Assembly: GCF_002943525.1 (NCBI RefSeq)
Contig: NZ_CP025394.1
Location: 7,579,001-7,643,000, forward strand
DNA length: 64,000 nucleotides
Source of the DNA: Kitasatospora sp. MMS16-BH015
GTDB taxonomy: Bacteria > Actinomycetota > Actinomycetes > Streptomycetales > Streptomycetaceae
Reading direction: 5' to 3'
The notes under the pieces are model-generated. The model was not told where the DNA came from, searched no databases, and saw only the letters and a program-made list of their open reading frames with translations. Shown one piece after another: positions 53,713 to 62,221 of the stretch; the stretch's first letter is position 1, and each line of letters starts with the position of its first letter. A program made the position numbers and the translations under genes.

Positions 53713-54690
53713 TCAGCCGTCGAGCTGGGCCAGCCAGTCGAGCAGGAGCTGGTTGGTCTCCTTGGGGCGTTCCTGCTGGATCCAGTGGCCGCAGCCCTCG
53801 AGGATGTGGGTGCCGAGCAGGCCGGGCATGGTGCTGCCCAGGTCGGCGATGAGCTCGGCGAACCACCGGGTGGGGGCGTCGTGGGTGCCGCCGATGAAGA
53901 GCGAGGGCTGGGGCAGCGGGGCGCCGTGGTGGGGCAGCAGGTCCTCGCCGTCCCGGTCCATGCAGCGGTAGCGGTTGAGGCCGCCGGTCAGGCCGGTGCG
54001 CTCGAACTCGGCGGCCAGGAAGTCGAGATCGTCCTCGGTGAGCCAGTCGGGGCGCGGGCCGGTGGGGAAGCCGTCGCGCATCCTGGCTCCGCGCGGGATG
54101 GCGAACGGGTCCTTCCCGGTGCTCATGCCCTCGGCGGCCAGCGCGTGGTACGCCCCCGCGAGCCAGCCGCGCATGTCCGGCTCGATCTCGCGCTCGGCCC
54201 GGCCGGGCTCCTGGAAGTAGGAGAGGTAGAACTCGTGCTCGCCCGCGAGCGGGGCCAGCGCCTCGGTCAGCCTGGCCGGCCCGGGCGGCGCGTACGGGAC
54301 GCTGAGCAGGGCGACCGCCCGGAACAGTTCCGGCTCGGTGAGGGCGGCGGCGGTGGCGATCGGCGAGCCCCAGTCGTGGCCGATGATCACGGCCTCCTCC
54401 GCGCCCAGGGCCCGGACCACCGCCGCGCAGTCGGCCGCCAACTCCCCGATCCGGTAGGCCTCGAGCTCGGTCGGGTGGGAGGAGCGGCCGTACCCCCGCA
54501 CGTCGATCGCGACGGCCCGGTAGCCCGCCTCGGCGAGGGCGGGCAGCTGGTGGCGCCAGGAGTACCAGGACTCCGGGAAGCCGTGCACGAGCAGTACCAG
54601 CGGGCCGCTGCCCTGCTCGACCAGGTGGATCCGGGTGGCGCCCGAGAGCACCACCCGGTGGGTGGGTTCGGTGCGGGAGGACGGGGTCAT
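53713..54690 (-). CDS. Alpha/beta hydrolase, epoxide hydrolase-like
   Basis: A 325-aa protein with the epoxide-hydrolase pattern: oxyanion-hole HGFPESWYSW, nucleophile Asp in GHDWGS, a cap domain with YLSYFQ and RYRCMDRD supplying candidate catalytic tyrosines, and the catalytic His in GCGHWIQQE. It would hydrolyse epoxides to diols or split related esters; the substrate is unknown. The ATG at 54690 begins MTPSSRTEPTHR. It is the third gene after a TetR/SDR pair on the same strand, 82 bp downstream, and may share its control. Confidence 0.87.
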   Translation of the reverse strand: MTPSSRTEPTHRVVLSGATRIHLVEQGSGPLVLLVHGFPESWYSWRHQLPALAEAGYRAVAIDVRGYGRSSHPTELEAYRIGELAADCAAVVRALGAEEAVIIGHDWGSPIATAAALTEPELFRAVALLSVPYAPPGPARLTEALAPLAGEHEFYLSYFQEPGRAEREIEPDMRGWLAGAYHALAAEGMSTGKDPFAIPRGARMRDGFPTGPRPDWLTEDDLDFLAAEFERTGLTGGLNRYRCMDRDGEDLLPHHGAPLPQPSLFIGGTHDAPTRWFAELIADLGSTMPGLLGTHILEGCGHWIQQERPKETNQLLLDWLAQLDG

Positions 54691-54772
54691 GGCACGCTCC
54701 AGAGGCCGGGGTCGGACGCACCGGAACCTTCCCCGCCGGGCGGGATTCACCCCTGCCGACGGTGAGATCGAC

Positions 54773-55633
54773 TCAACGGGGTGAGGGCACCGGGAAGTTG
54801 GCGCGCATCAGCGCGTCGAAGGCGGCGTCCGGCAGCAGCCGACGGGCGATCATGGTGGAGCGGGCCATGGTGCCGATCGCGTAGCGGGCGCGCGGGCGGG
54901 GCGTGGTGGCGGCCCGGACGATCACCTTGGTGGCCGCCTCGGCCGGCACGGCGCCGCGCGAGCGGCTGAACGCCTTGCCGTACATGGTGGCCAGGTCGGA
55001 GCGGAACCGGCCGTACGGGTCCTCCTGGGCCGGAGCGGCCTGCAGGGTGTCGATCGCGGTACCGGCGAACTCGGTGATGGTGGGCCCGGGTTGGACCACC
55101 ACGACCTCGACGCCGAAGGGGGCCACCTCCAGCCGGAGCGCGTCGCTGATCGCCTCTACGGCGTGCTTGGTGCCGTGGTAGAAGGCGCCACCGGGCGGGG
55201 AGAAGCGGCCGCCCATCGAGGAGATGTTGACGATCCGGCCGCGCCCGGCCCTGCGCATGCCGGGCAGCACCAGCTGGGTCATCCGCACCAGGCCGAAGAC
55301 GTTGGTCTCGAACTGCGAACGGATCTCCTCGGTGGTGGCCGACTCGACCGGGAGGTAGAGGCCGAACCCGGCGTTGTTGACCAGCAGCCCGACCGCGCCG
55401 TGGTCCTGCTCGACCCGGGCCACGGCCTCGGCCATCGAGGTCTCGTCGGTCACGTCGAGCGCCAGCACGGTGAGGCCCTCGGCGGCCAGGTCGGCCAGCG
55501 TCTCGGGGCGGCGGGCGGTGGCGTACACGTGGTGGCCCAGCCGGTGCAGGGCGAGGGCGGTGTGGCGGCCCATGCCGGAGGAGCAGCCGGTGATCAGCAC
55601 GGCGAGCGGGGCGGTGGGCTTGGGCGTGGTCAT
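54773..55633 (-). CDS. Short-chain dehydrogenase/reductase
   Basis: A 286-aa classical SDR: cofactor motif LITGCSSGMGRHTALAL (TGxxxGxG), NNAG in LLVNNAGFGLY, catalytic Ser in VNISSMGG and YxxxK in FYHGTKHAVEA. The substrate is unknown. Its ATG overlaps the stop of the TetR gene (ATGA), so it is coupled to its probable regulator. Confidence 0.92.
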   Translation of the reverse strand: MTTPKPTAPLAVLITGCSSGMGRHTALALHRLGHHVYATARRPETLADLAAEGLTVLALDVTDETSMAEAVARVEQDHGAVGLLVNNAGFGLYLPVESATTEEIRSQFETNVFGLVRMTQLVLPGMRRAGRGRIVNISSMGGRFSPPGGAFYHGTKHAVEAISDALRLEVAPFGVEVVVVQPGPTITEFAGTAIDTLQAAPAQEDPYGRFRSDLATMYGKAFSRSRGAVPAEAATKVIVRAATTPRPRARYAIGTMARSTMIARRLLPDAAFDALMRANFPVPSPR

Positions 55634-56292
55634 GTGCGTGCCTCTCGGTGGAGGAGGGCCCAGACGGCCTGTTCGGCCCGGGCGAGTTCTGCGGGGGAGA
55701 GCGCGCCGAGGCCGGCCGGGCGCAGGTGCTTGAGCAGGCCGGCGAAGGCGCCGAGGACCAGGGAGATCAGCAACTGCGGCTCGCCCTCGCGGAGTTCGCC
55801 GGACTGCTGGCCCCGGGAGATGAAGTCGGCGGCGAAGGCGTCGATCTCGCCGGCCAGGGCCTGGCTGGCCGGGTCGAGGAAGGTGTCGTGCTGCTGGTGT
55901 TCCAGGAAGACGAAGGCGTCGTGGTGCGCGGTCGCGTACCGGACGGAGGCGCGCCAGAGCCGGCCGAACTCCTCGCGGGCGGAGCCGGCCGCGCCGCCCT
56001 CGGCGAGCGCGGCCAGGTACTCGTCGAGCAGGCCGCGCTTGGCGTACCGGAAGGCGGCGTTGCCCAGCGCCTCCTTGCTCGGGAAGTACCGGTAGATGGT
56101 GCCGACCCCGACCTGGGCGCGCTGGGCCACGGCGGGCATCTGGGTGCCCTCGTAGGTGCGCTCGGCGAAGAGGCTGATCGCGGTGTCGATCAGGTGCTGG
56201 GCGAGGTCGGCCCGGCGGCCGGGCGGGGGCTCGGCCTTCGATGCCCCGACTTTCGGGGTCACGGCTTTCGGAGTCACGGAACGAATGTTCAT
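55630..56292 (-). CDS. TetR/AcrR family regulator
   Basis: A 220-aa repressor. The N-terminal HTH domain is ADLAQHLIDTAISLFAERTYEGTQMPAVAQRAQVGVGTIYRYFPSKEAL and the C-terminal part is a helical ligand-binding domain (about 75-220). It is translationally coupled to the SDR gene downstream. A partial palindrome at 56278-56295 covers its own start codon, so autoregulation is likely, and with it control of the SDR and possibly the hydrolase. The first ~20 residues contain short VTPK repeats. Confidence 0.93.
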   Translation of the reverse strand: MNIRSVTPKAVTPKVGASKAEPPPGRRADLAQHLIDTAISLFAERTYEGTQMPAVAQRAQVGVGTIYRYFPSKEALGNAAFRYAKRGLLDEYLAALAEGGAAGSAREEFGRLWRASVRYATAHHDAFVFLEHQQHDTFLDPASQALAGEIDAFAADFISRGQQSGELREGEPQLLISLVLGAFAGLLKHLRPAGLGALSPAELARAEQAVWALLHREART

Positions 56293-56295
56293 TCC
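56278..56295. promoter_or_regulatory. TetR-type operator palindrome at the regulator start
   Basis: GGAACGAATGTTCATTCC is a 14/18 dyad (GGAAnGAA / TTCnTTCC). It overlaps the ATG (56290-56292) of the TetR gene. The form matches operators of TetR-family repressors. Confidence 0.55.
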
Positions 56296-56345
56296 GCAGT
56301 GGAGAGAAGTCAAGCTCCGCAGGTGGGAGGGGGTTTCGGGTGAGG

Positions 56346-57182
56346 TCAGAGGGTGGTGAGCCAGTGGACGGCGGCGGGGACGTCCGGGGCCTCGGGCACG
56401 CCCGGGGGCGGGGTGGGGCGGCGGACCACCACGACCGGGAGGCCGAGCTCGCGGGCGGCGGTCAGCTTGGGGGCGGTCGCGGCGCCGCCGCTGTCCTTGG
56501 TGACCAGCACCTCGATCCGGTGCTCGCGCAGCACGGCGCGCTCGCCGTCCAGGGTGAACGGGCCCCGGTCGAGCAGCACCTCGAGGCGGGCCGGGAGCGG
56601 CGCCTCGGGGGCGTCCACCGAGCGGGCCAGGAAGTGCAGGGCGTCGAGGTGGGCGAAGGCGGCCAGGCCCTGGCGGCCGGTGGTGAGGAAGATCCGCTCG
56701 CCGAGGCCCGGCAGCAGCTCGGCGGCCTCGGCCAGGGAACCGACCGAGTGCCAGCGGTCGCCCGGAACCGGCACCCAGCTGGGACGACGCAGGGCGAGCA
56801 GGGGAACATGGACTTCGGCGGCCGCCAGGGCCGCGTTCCGGCTCATGGTCTCCGCGAAGGGATGGGTGGCGTCGATGAGGGCATCCACGTGCTGCTCGCG
56901 CAGCCAGGCGGCGAGACCGGCCGCCCCGCCGAAGCCGCCGATCCGCACCTCCCCGGCCGGCAGCCGGGGCTCGGCGACCCGGCCGGCCAGCGAACTCGTC
57001 ACCCGCAGCGCCGGGTCGGCGACCAGTTCGGCCGCGAGGCGGCGGCCCTCCGTGGTGCCGCCCAGCACGAGCACGTGGCGGCGCGGGCCCGGCCCGGGCG
57101 CGCTCGGCAGTGCGGGTGCGGGCGCGGGCGCGGGCGCATGTGCGGTGGCCGGCGGGCGGCTGTCGGCGGCGGGAACGGACAT
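56346..57182 (-). CDS. cobK: Precorrin-6A reductase CobK
   Basis: A 278-aa NADPH-dependent reductase of precorrin-6A. After ~30 low-complexity Ala/Pro-rich residues the enzyme begins HVLVLGGTTEGRRLAAEL. IDATHPFAETMSRNAALAA and LVTKDSGGAATAPKLTAARELGLPVVVVRRP are the family signatures. The ATG at 57182 is only 20 bp from the divergent cbiD start, so the promoters must overlap the coding regions. Confidence 0.93.
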   Translation of the reverse strand: MSVPAADSRPPATAHAPAPAPAPALPSAPGPGPRRHVLVLGGTTEGRRLAAELVADPALRVTSSLAGRVAEPRLPAGEVRIGGFGGAAGLAAWLREQHVDALIDATHPFAETMSRNAALAAAEVHVPLLALRRPSWVPVPGDRWHSVGSLAEAAELLPGLGERIFLTTGRQGLAAFAHLDALHFLARSVDAPEAPLPARLEVLLDRGPFTLDGERAVLREHRIEVLVTKDSGGAATAPKLTAARELGLPVVVVRRPTPPPGVPEAPDVPAAVHWLTTL

Positions 57183-57202
57183 CAGGACTCCAGGGGAACT
57201 TC

Positions 57203-58414
57203 GTGGTTGAGGTGGCGGGCGGCTCCGGCGGTACCGGATCGACGGATGGCGGCGCACCGGCGGTCGATGAAGCGTCGGTGGCCGGTGGAGCACCGGCGGT
57301 CGGTGGAGCCTCGGCGGTCGGTGGGCGGGCCGGGCAGCTGCGGAGCAGCGGGCTGCGGCACGGGTGGACCACCGGGGCCTGTGCGACGGCGGCCACCGCG
57401 GCCGCGTACACGGCGCTGCTCGGCGGGGAGTTCCCCGATCCGGTGCGGATCACCCTGCCGAAGGGGCAGACGCCGGAGTTCGCGCTGGCCGTCGAGGAGT
57501 TGGCGGCGGGGCAGGCGATGGCCGGGGTGGTCAAGGACGCCGGGGACGACCCGGACGTGACGCACGGCGCGCTGATCCGCTCGACCGTCCGGGCCGGGGC
57601 GCCCGGCAGCGGGGTGGTCTTCCGGGCCGGGCCCGGGGTGGGCACGGTGACCAAGGCGGGGCTGCCGCTGGCCGTCGGGGAGCCAGCGATCAACCCGGTG
57701 CCCCGGCAGATGATCCGGGACGCGGTGGCGGAGATCGCCGCCGCGCACGGGGTGAGCGGGGACGTGGAGGTGACCGTCTCGGTGGACGGTGGCGAGGAGA
57801 TCGCCCGCTCCACCTGGAACCCCCGGCTGGGCATCCTGGGCGGGCTGTCGATCCTCGGCACCACCGGCATCGTGGTGCCGTACTCCTGCTCGGCCTGGAT
57901 CGACTCGATCCGGCGCGGGGTGGACGTGGCTCGGGCGGCCGGCCGCACCCACGTGGCCGGCTGCACCGGCTCGACCAGCGAGAAGGTCGCGGTGGCCGTG
58001 CACGGCCTGCCCGAGGACGCGCTGCTGGACATGGGCGACTTCGCCGGGGCCGTGCTCAAGTACCTCAAGCGGCACCCGGTGGAGCGGCTGACCATCGCCG
58101 GCGGCTTCGCCAAGCTCTCCAAACTGGCCGCCGGCCACCTCGACCTGCACTCGGCCCGATCCCAGGTGGACAAGGGCTACCTGGCCGGGCTGGCCCGCCT
58201 CGGCGGCGCCGACGAGGAGCTGGCCGAGGCGGTGGCGCAGGCCAACACCGGGCTCCAGGCGGTGCAGCTCTGCCGGGCGGCCGGTGTGCCGCTCGGCGAC
58301 CTGGTCGCCGAGGCCGCCCGGCAGACGGCGCTCGGCGTGCTGCGGGGTTCGCCGGTCGCGGTGGACGTGATCTGCATCGACCGCGCGGGCACCATCGTCG
58401 GCCGGGCCGGCTGA
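57203..58414 (+). CDS. cbiD: Cobalt-precorrin-5B C1-methyltransferase-type protein CbiD
   Basis: A protein of about 403 aa. The first ~40 residues are Gly/Ala-rich with near-repeats (GGAPAV, GGASAV). The CbiD body follows with LRHGWTTGACATAATAAAY, VTLPKGQTPEFAL-like strand, INPVPRQMIRDAV, ILGTTGIVVPYSCSAWIDSI and AGCTGSTSEKVAVAVHGLP. CbiD methylates C1 in place of CobF, a common arrangement in actinobacteria that are otherwise aerobic (CobG, CobN). The GTG at 57203 follows AGGGGAA; GTG 57212 is an alternative. Confidence 0.93.
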   Translation: MVEVAGGSGGTGSTDGGAPAVDEASVAGGAPAVGGASAVGGRAGQLRSSGLRHGWTTGACATAATAAAYTALLGGEFPDPVRITLPKGQTPEFALAVEELAAGQAMAGVVKDAGDDPDVTHGALIRSTVRAGAPGSGVVFRAGPGVGTVTKAGLPLAVGEPAINPVPRQMIRDAVAEIAAAHGVSGDVEVTVSVDGGEEIARSTWNPRLGILGGLSILGTTGIVVPYSCSAWIDSIRRGVDVARAAGRTHVAGCTGSTSEKVAVAVHGLPEDALLDMGDFAGAVLKYLKRHPVERLTIAGGFAKLSKLAAGHLDLHSARSQVDKGYLAGLARLGGADEELAEAVAQANTGLQAVQLCRAAGVPLGDLVAEAARQTALGVLRGSPVAVDVICIDRAGTIVGRAG

Positions 58415-58437
58415 GACCGCACCGGTGGTGCGGACGG

Positions 58438-59190
58438 TCACTCGCAAGAGTGGCGGTCGCGCTCGGGGGAGTAGAGGTGGCTGTCGCGGAACTCGTCGGC
58501 GGCCAGGGTGCGGCCGACGATGATGACGGCGGTGCGGATCAGGCCGGCCTCGTGCACCTGGGCGGCGATGTCGGCGAGGGTGCCGCGCAGGATCAGCTCC
58601 TCCGGGCGGCTGGCCATCGCGACCACGGCGGCCGGGCAGTCGGCGCCGTAGTGCGGCAGCAGCTCCTCGACCACGCTGTCCACGTAGCGGGTCGCCAGGT
58701 GGAGCACCAGCAGGGCGCCGCTGCGGCCGAGGGTCGCCAGGTCCTCGCCGGGTGGCATCGGGGTGGCCTGGCGGGCGACCCGGGTCAGGATCACCGTCTG
58801 GCCGACCGTCGGGACGGTGAGCTCGCGCTTGAGGGCGGCTGCCGCCGCCGCGAAGGCGGGCACGCCGGGGACGACCTCGTACGGGATGCCCGCCGCGTCG
58901 AGGCGCCGCATCTGCTCGGCGACGGCGCTGAACACGGACGGGTCGCCCGAGTGCAGGCGGGCCACGTCCTGGCCCTCCTCGTGCGCCCGGACGATCTCGG
59001 CGACGATCTGGTCCAGGTCGAGTTTGGAGGTGTCGACCAGCCGGGCCCCGGGCGGGCACTCGTCGAGGAGTTCGCGCGGCACCAGGCTGCCCGCGTAGAG
59101 GCAGACGCCGCTCGCCGCGAGGATGCGCTGGCCGCGCAGCGTGATCAGGTCGGCGGCGCCGGGCCCGGCTCCGATGAAGTGGACGGTCAC
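58438..59190 (-). CDS. cobM: Precorrin-4 C11-methyltransferase CobM
   Basis: A 250-aa SAM-dependent methyltransferase of the corrin tetrapyrrole family: VHFIGAGPGAADLITLRGQRIL, LHSGDPSVFSAVAEQMRRL, VVPGVPAFAAAAAAL, LHLATRY and VGRTLAADEFRDSHLYSPERDRH at the end. It methylates precorrin-4 at C11 to give precorrin-5. It faces cbiD tail to tail with a 23-bp gap. The upstream gene cobL is on the same strand 263 bp away. Confidence 0.95.
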   Translation of the reverse strand: MTVHFIGAGPGAADLITLRGQRILAASGVCLYAGSLVPRELLDECPPGARLVDTSKLDLDQIVAEIVRAHEEGQDVARLHSGDPSVFSAVAEQMRRLDAAGIPYEVVPGVPAFAAAAAALKRELTVPTVGQTVILTRVARQATPMPPGEDLATLGRSGALLVLHLATRYVDSVVEELLPHYGADCPAAVVAMASRPEELILRGTLADIAAQVHEAGLIRTAVIIVGRTLAADEFRDSHLYSPERDRHSCE

Positions 59191-59374
59191 GCGGGGGACT
59201 CCTGGGTGAGGTGGCGGTGGGCTTCGGTGTGATCAACCTACCGATGCCGGGTCAGGTGGTGGACGTGGGCTTGGTCACCGGACGGGTCGGCTCGGGCCTG
59301 CGCGCGGCCCGGGTGGTGGCGGCGCTGGCTCGGCCGTCGACCCGCTGGAGCGGCGACCGCTGGTGCGGTGGCCG

Positions 59375-59416
59375 GTCGGTCGGTCGGTTGGTTGGCCGGT
59401 TGGCCGGTCGGGCTCG
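59375..59416 (+). repeat. Tetranucleotide-like low-complexity repeat (GGTC/GGTT/GGCC units)
   Basis: Runs of GGTCGGTCGGTCGGTT and GGTTGGCCGGTTGGCCGGTC fill part of the 263-bp gap between cobL and cobM. The gap holds no gene or riboswitch I can support. Confidence 0.8.
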
Positions 59417-59453
59417 GTGACCGCACCGACGCCGCCCTCGGCCCGGGCACCGG

Positions 59454-60698
59454 TCAGGCGGGCTTGACGACCGACCACTGGGTGACCGGCATGGCCTGCT
59501 TCCAGCCGGTGAAGCCGCCGACCGGGACGGCGTGGGCCACGGCCAGGCGCAGCAGTTCGCCGCCGTGGCGGCGGTACCAGTCGGTGAGCAGGGCCTCGGA
59601 TTCGAGGGTCACGGTGTTGGCCACCAGCCGTCCGCCCGCCGGCAGGGCGGCCCAGCAGGCGTCGAGCAAGCCGGGGGCGGTGAGGCCACCGCCGACGAAG
59701 ACGGCGTCCGGGGTGGGCAGACCGGCCAGGGACTGCGGGGCCGGGCCGGTGACCACGCGCAGCCGCGGGACGCCGAGGGCGGCGGCGTTGCGGGCGATCC
59801 GTTCGGCCCGGACGGGGTCGCGCTCCACGGTGACGGCCCGGCAGCCGCGGTGGGCGCGCAGCCACTCGATCGCGATGCTGCCCGAACCGCCGCCCACGTC
59901 CCAGAGCAGCTCGCCGGGCCGGGGCGCGAGGGTGGCCAGGGTGGCGGCGCGGACGTGCCGCTTGGTCAGCTGCCCGTCGGATTCGTACGCCTCGTCCGGC
60001 AGGCCCGGCACCAGCGGCAGCCGGGGGGCGTCGGGGGTGGCCGTGCACTCGACGGCCAGCAGGTTGAGCGGGTCGCCGACCGGGTGCGGCCAGGCCTCGG
60101 CGGTGCCGGTCAGGGTGCGTTCGGCCGGACCGCCGAGCTGTTCGAGCAGGCGCAGCGGGCTGGGGCCGTAGCCGCGCTCGCCGAGCAGGGCGGCCACGGC
60201 GGCCGGGGTGCTCGCGTCGGCGCTCAGCACCAGCAGGCGGCGGCCGGGGTGCAGGGCGAGGGTGAGCGAGTCGAGGGGGCGGCCGACCAGGCTGACCACC
60301 TCGGTGTCCTCCAGCGGCCAGCCGAGCCGGGCGCAGGCCAGGCTCACCGAGGAGGGGTGCGGCAGCACCCGCAGCGCCGCGGGCCCGACGGTCTCGGCCA
60401 GCGCGCGGCCGATGCCGTAGAACATCGGGTCGCCGCTGGCCAGCACCGCCAGCCCGCGCCCGCCGTACTCGGCCAGCAGCCCGGGCACGGCCGGGCGGAG
60501 CGGCGAGGGCCAGGCCACCCGCTCCGCCGTCACCTCGGCGGGCAGCAGGTCAAGCTGACGCGGCCCGCCGAGCACCACCCCGGCCTCGCGCAGCGCCGCG
60601 CGGGCGGTCTCGGCCAGGCCGGGCCAGCCGTCGGCGCCCACCCCGACGACCGTGATCGGCCGGTTCGGCGGCACCGGGGGCTGGGGGGCGGCGGCCAA
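59454..60698 (-). CDS. cobL: Precorrin-6Y C5,15-methyltransferase (decarboxylating) CobL
   Basis: A bifunctional enzyme of about 414 aa. The CbiE-like half (about 10-200) starts ITVVGVGADGWPGLAETARAAL with LASGDPMFYGIGRAL. The CbiT-like half (about 220-414) has the SAM motif ELLWDVGGGSGSIAIEWLR and VTVERDPVRAERIARNA. It methylates C5 and C15 and removes the C12 acetate carboxyl. No ATG is well placed. I choose TTG 60698, six bases after a GAGGAG ribosome-binding site; GTG 60674 is an alternative. Confidence 0.92.
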   Translation of the reverse strand: MAAAPQPPVPPNRPITVVGVGADGWPGLAETARAALREAGVVLGGPRQLDLLPAEVTAERVAWPSPLRPAVPGLLAEYGGRGLAVLASGDPMFYGIGRALAETVGPAALRVLPHPSSVSLACARLGWPLEDTEVVSLVGRPLDSLTLALHPGRRLLVLSADASTPAAVAALLGERGYGPSPLRLLEQLGGPAERTLTGTAEAWPHPVGDPLNLLAVECTATPDAPRLPLVPGLPDEAYESDGQLTKRHVRAATLATLAPRPGELLWDVGGGSGSIAIEWLRAHRGCRAVTVERDPVRAERIARNAAALGVPRLRVVTGPAPQSLAGLPTPDAVFVGGGLTAPGLLDACWAALPAGGRLVANTVTLESEALLTDWYRRHGGELLRLAVAHAVPVGGFTGWKQAMPVTQWSVVKPA

Positions 60699-60945
60699 GG
60701 GGTACTCCTCGCGCGTTTCGGGGTCCGGGTGGCGTCCTGCCTGGTCGGACGGGGCAGTCCGCAGCCTACCGGGGGTCCGCGGTGAGCCTGGTGGGGTGGG
60801 CCCGGAGTGGGCGGCGCAGGGGGAGGTCTTGGCTGGTCCGGTGGTGTGAAGCTCCGATTGCGTCCTGGTCGGGGGGCGCAGTAGCCTCACCGGGCCGACG
60901 GATCGTCAGCAGACGGTCGGCTGGACGGAGTGGGGGCGGTCGGGT

Positions 60946-61227
60946 GTGAGCGGGCTGGGGGACATCGCGAAGGGCCTCGTCGGGTTCGTCGGGGACGCGC
61001 CGTTGGCGCACATCCAGGCCGAGCTGGCGGCGCTGGCCGGACAGGTCGGCGACCTCGCGCAGGAGCTGGAGCGGACCAAGGATTCGGTGCACTGGGAGGG
61101 CGGCGCGGCCGATGCTTTCCACCGGCATGCGGACCAGCGGGTGCAGGATCTCCGTGCGCTGGTACGGGAGTTGGATGCCGCCGCCGGTGCGGCGGGCGGC
61201 GTGGTGGTGGCGGGTGGCCTGCTCTAG
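60946..61227 (+). CDS. WXG100-like small helical protein
   Basis: A 93-aa protein that fits the ESAT-6/WXG100 pattern: two helices with the turn motif W50-E51-G52 in HWEGGAADAFHRH, flanked by AELAALAGQVGDLAQELERTKDSV and RVQDLRALVRELDAAAGAAGG. Such proteins are type VII (ESX) substrates or chaperones, usually as dimers. It pairs with the following WXG-like/transglycosylase gene 87 bp downstream. The GTG start at 60946 follows GGGGGCGG. No ESX core gene (EccC, EccD) is in the window. Confidence 0.7.
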   Translation: MSGLGDIAKGLVGFVGDAPLAHIQAELAALAGQVGDLAQELERTKDSVHWEGGAADAFHRHADQRVQDLRALVRELDAAAGAAGGVVVAGGLL

Positions 61228-61314
61228 CGGCCTGCTCCGGCGCAGCGGGTACGGCGCCGGGCGCGGCGGGGCCGGCGGACGGCACGGGAACGACGGGGAA
61301 CGACGGGGGACGAG

Positions 61315-62202
61315 ATGGCTGAGCACTACCGGGTCTCGCCGGACCAGCTCGACCAGCTGGCGCGGCAGTGGGAGGCCGAGGCGGCCAAGCTGGAGCAGGT
61401 GGCTCAGCGGGTGCGGGCGCTGCTGGGGGAGTTCGGCAAGGCCGAGCTGACCACGCTGCTCAGCCGGGGGCTGGTCGCGGCCGAGCTGGTGGTCGCGGTG
61501 GAGAAGGTGGTCAAGGACGCCGAGGGCAAGGCCGGCGAGCTGGCCGGCTCGCTGCACCAGGACGCGGCCGGGATCGCCAAGTGCGCCGAGAACTACCGCG
61601 AGGCCGAGGCCGGGGTGACGGCCGGCCTGCCCGGTGGTGGCAGCGGCGGCAGCGTGCCGCCGCCCAAGCACCCCACCGGCGGCACTGGCACTGGTAGTGG
61701 CGGTGGCAGTGGTTCTGGCGGTGGCAGTGGTTCCGGCGGTGGTCACCACCCCGTGCCGCCGCCCCCGCAGCACCCGACCGGCGGTGGCAGCAGCGGCGGC
61801 GGCGGCTCGCACGCGCCGCTGCCCAAGGGCGAGTACGCCAACCGCGAGCAGGTGATGGCCTGGATTAACCAGGCCTTCGACATCCTCAAGGCCAACGGCG
61901 TGCCGGCCGACCGGCTCAACGCCGAGGGCGTGCTGCTGATGATCGAGCACGAGTCCGGCGGCAACCCGCGGGCGATCAACAACTGGGACAGCAACGCCAA
62001 GGCCGGCCACCCGTCCAAGGGCCTGATGCAGACCATCGACTCGACCTTCCAGGAGCACACCCTCCCGGGTCACGGGGACATCTACAACCCCGTGGACAAC
62101 ATCATCGCGGGCACCCGGTACGCGCTGAGCACCTACGGCTCGATCGACAACGTGCCGGGCGTGAAGGCCGTCAGCCAGGGCAAGCCCTACGTCGGTTACT
62201 GA
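61315..62202 (+). CDS. WXG-like helical N-terminus with lytic transglycosylase (SLT) domain
   Basis: A 295-aa protein. Residues 1-100 form a helical hairpin-like domain (DQLDQLARQWEAEAAKLEQVAQRVRALLGEFGKAEL...) of ESX-substrate type. Residues ~105-168 are a Gly/Ser/Pro linker with repeats. Residues ~175-295 are an SLT lysozyme-like domain with the probable catalytic Glu213 in HESGGNPRAINNWD and the GLMQTIDSTF motif. There is no Sec signal peptide. The combination suggests a type VII-exported peptidoglycan-cleaving enzyme with the preceding WXG100 protein as partner. Export route is inference. Confidence 0.8.
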   Translation: MAEHYRVSPDQLDQLARQWEAEAAKLEQVAQRVRALLGEFGKAELTTLLSRGLVAAELVVAVEKVVKDAEGKAGELAGSLHQDAAGIAKCAENYREAEAGVTAGLPGGGSGGSVPPPKHPTGGTGTGSGGGSGSGGGSGSGGGHHPVPPPPQHPTGGGSSGGGGSHAPLPKGEYANREQVMAWINQAFDILKANGVPADRLNAEGVLLMIEHESGGNPRAINNWDSNAKAGHPSKGLMQTIDSTFQEHTLPGHGDIYNPVDNIIAGTRYALSTYGSIDNVPGVKAVSQGKPYVGY

Positions 62203-62221
62203 TGCTCCGTCAGATCCATTG

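Noticed and set aside
59191..59453. Gene or regulatory RNA in the cobL-cobM gap
   Set aside because: An open frame exists (59211-59420, plus) but it is built from low-complexity repeats; no riboswitch motif was found.
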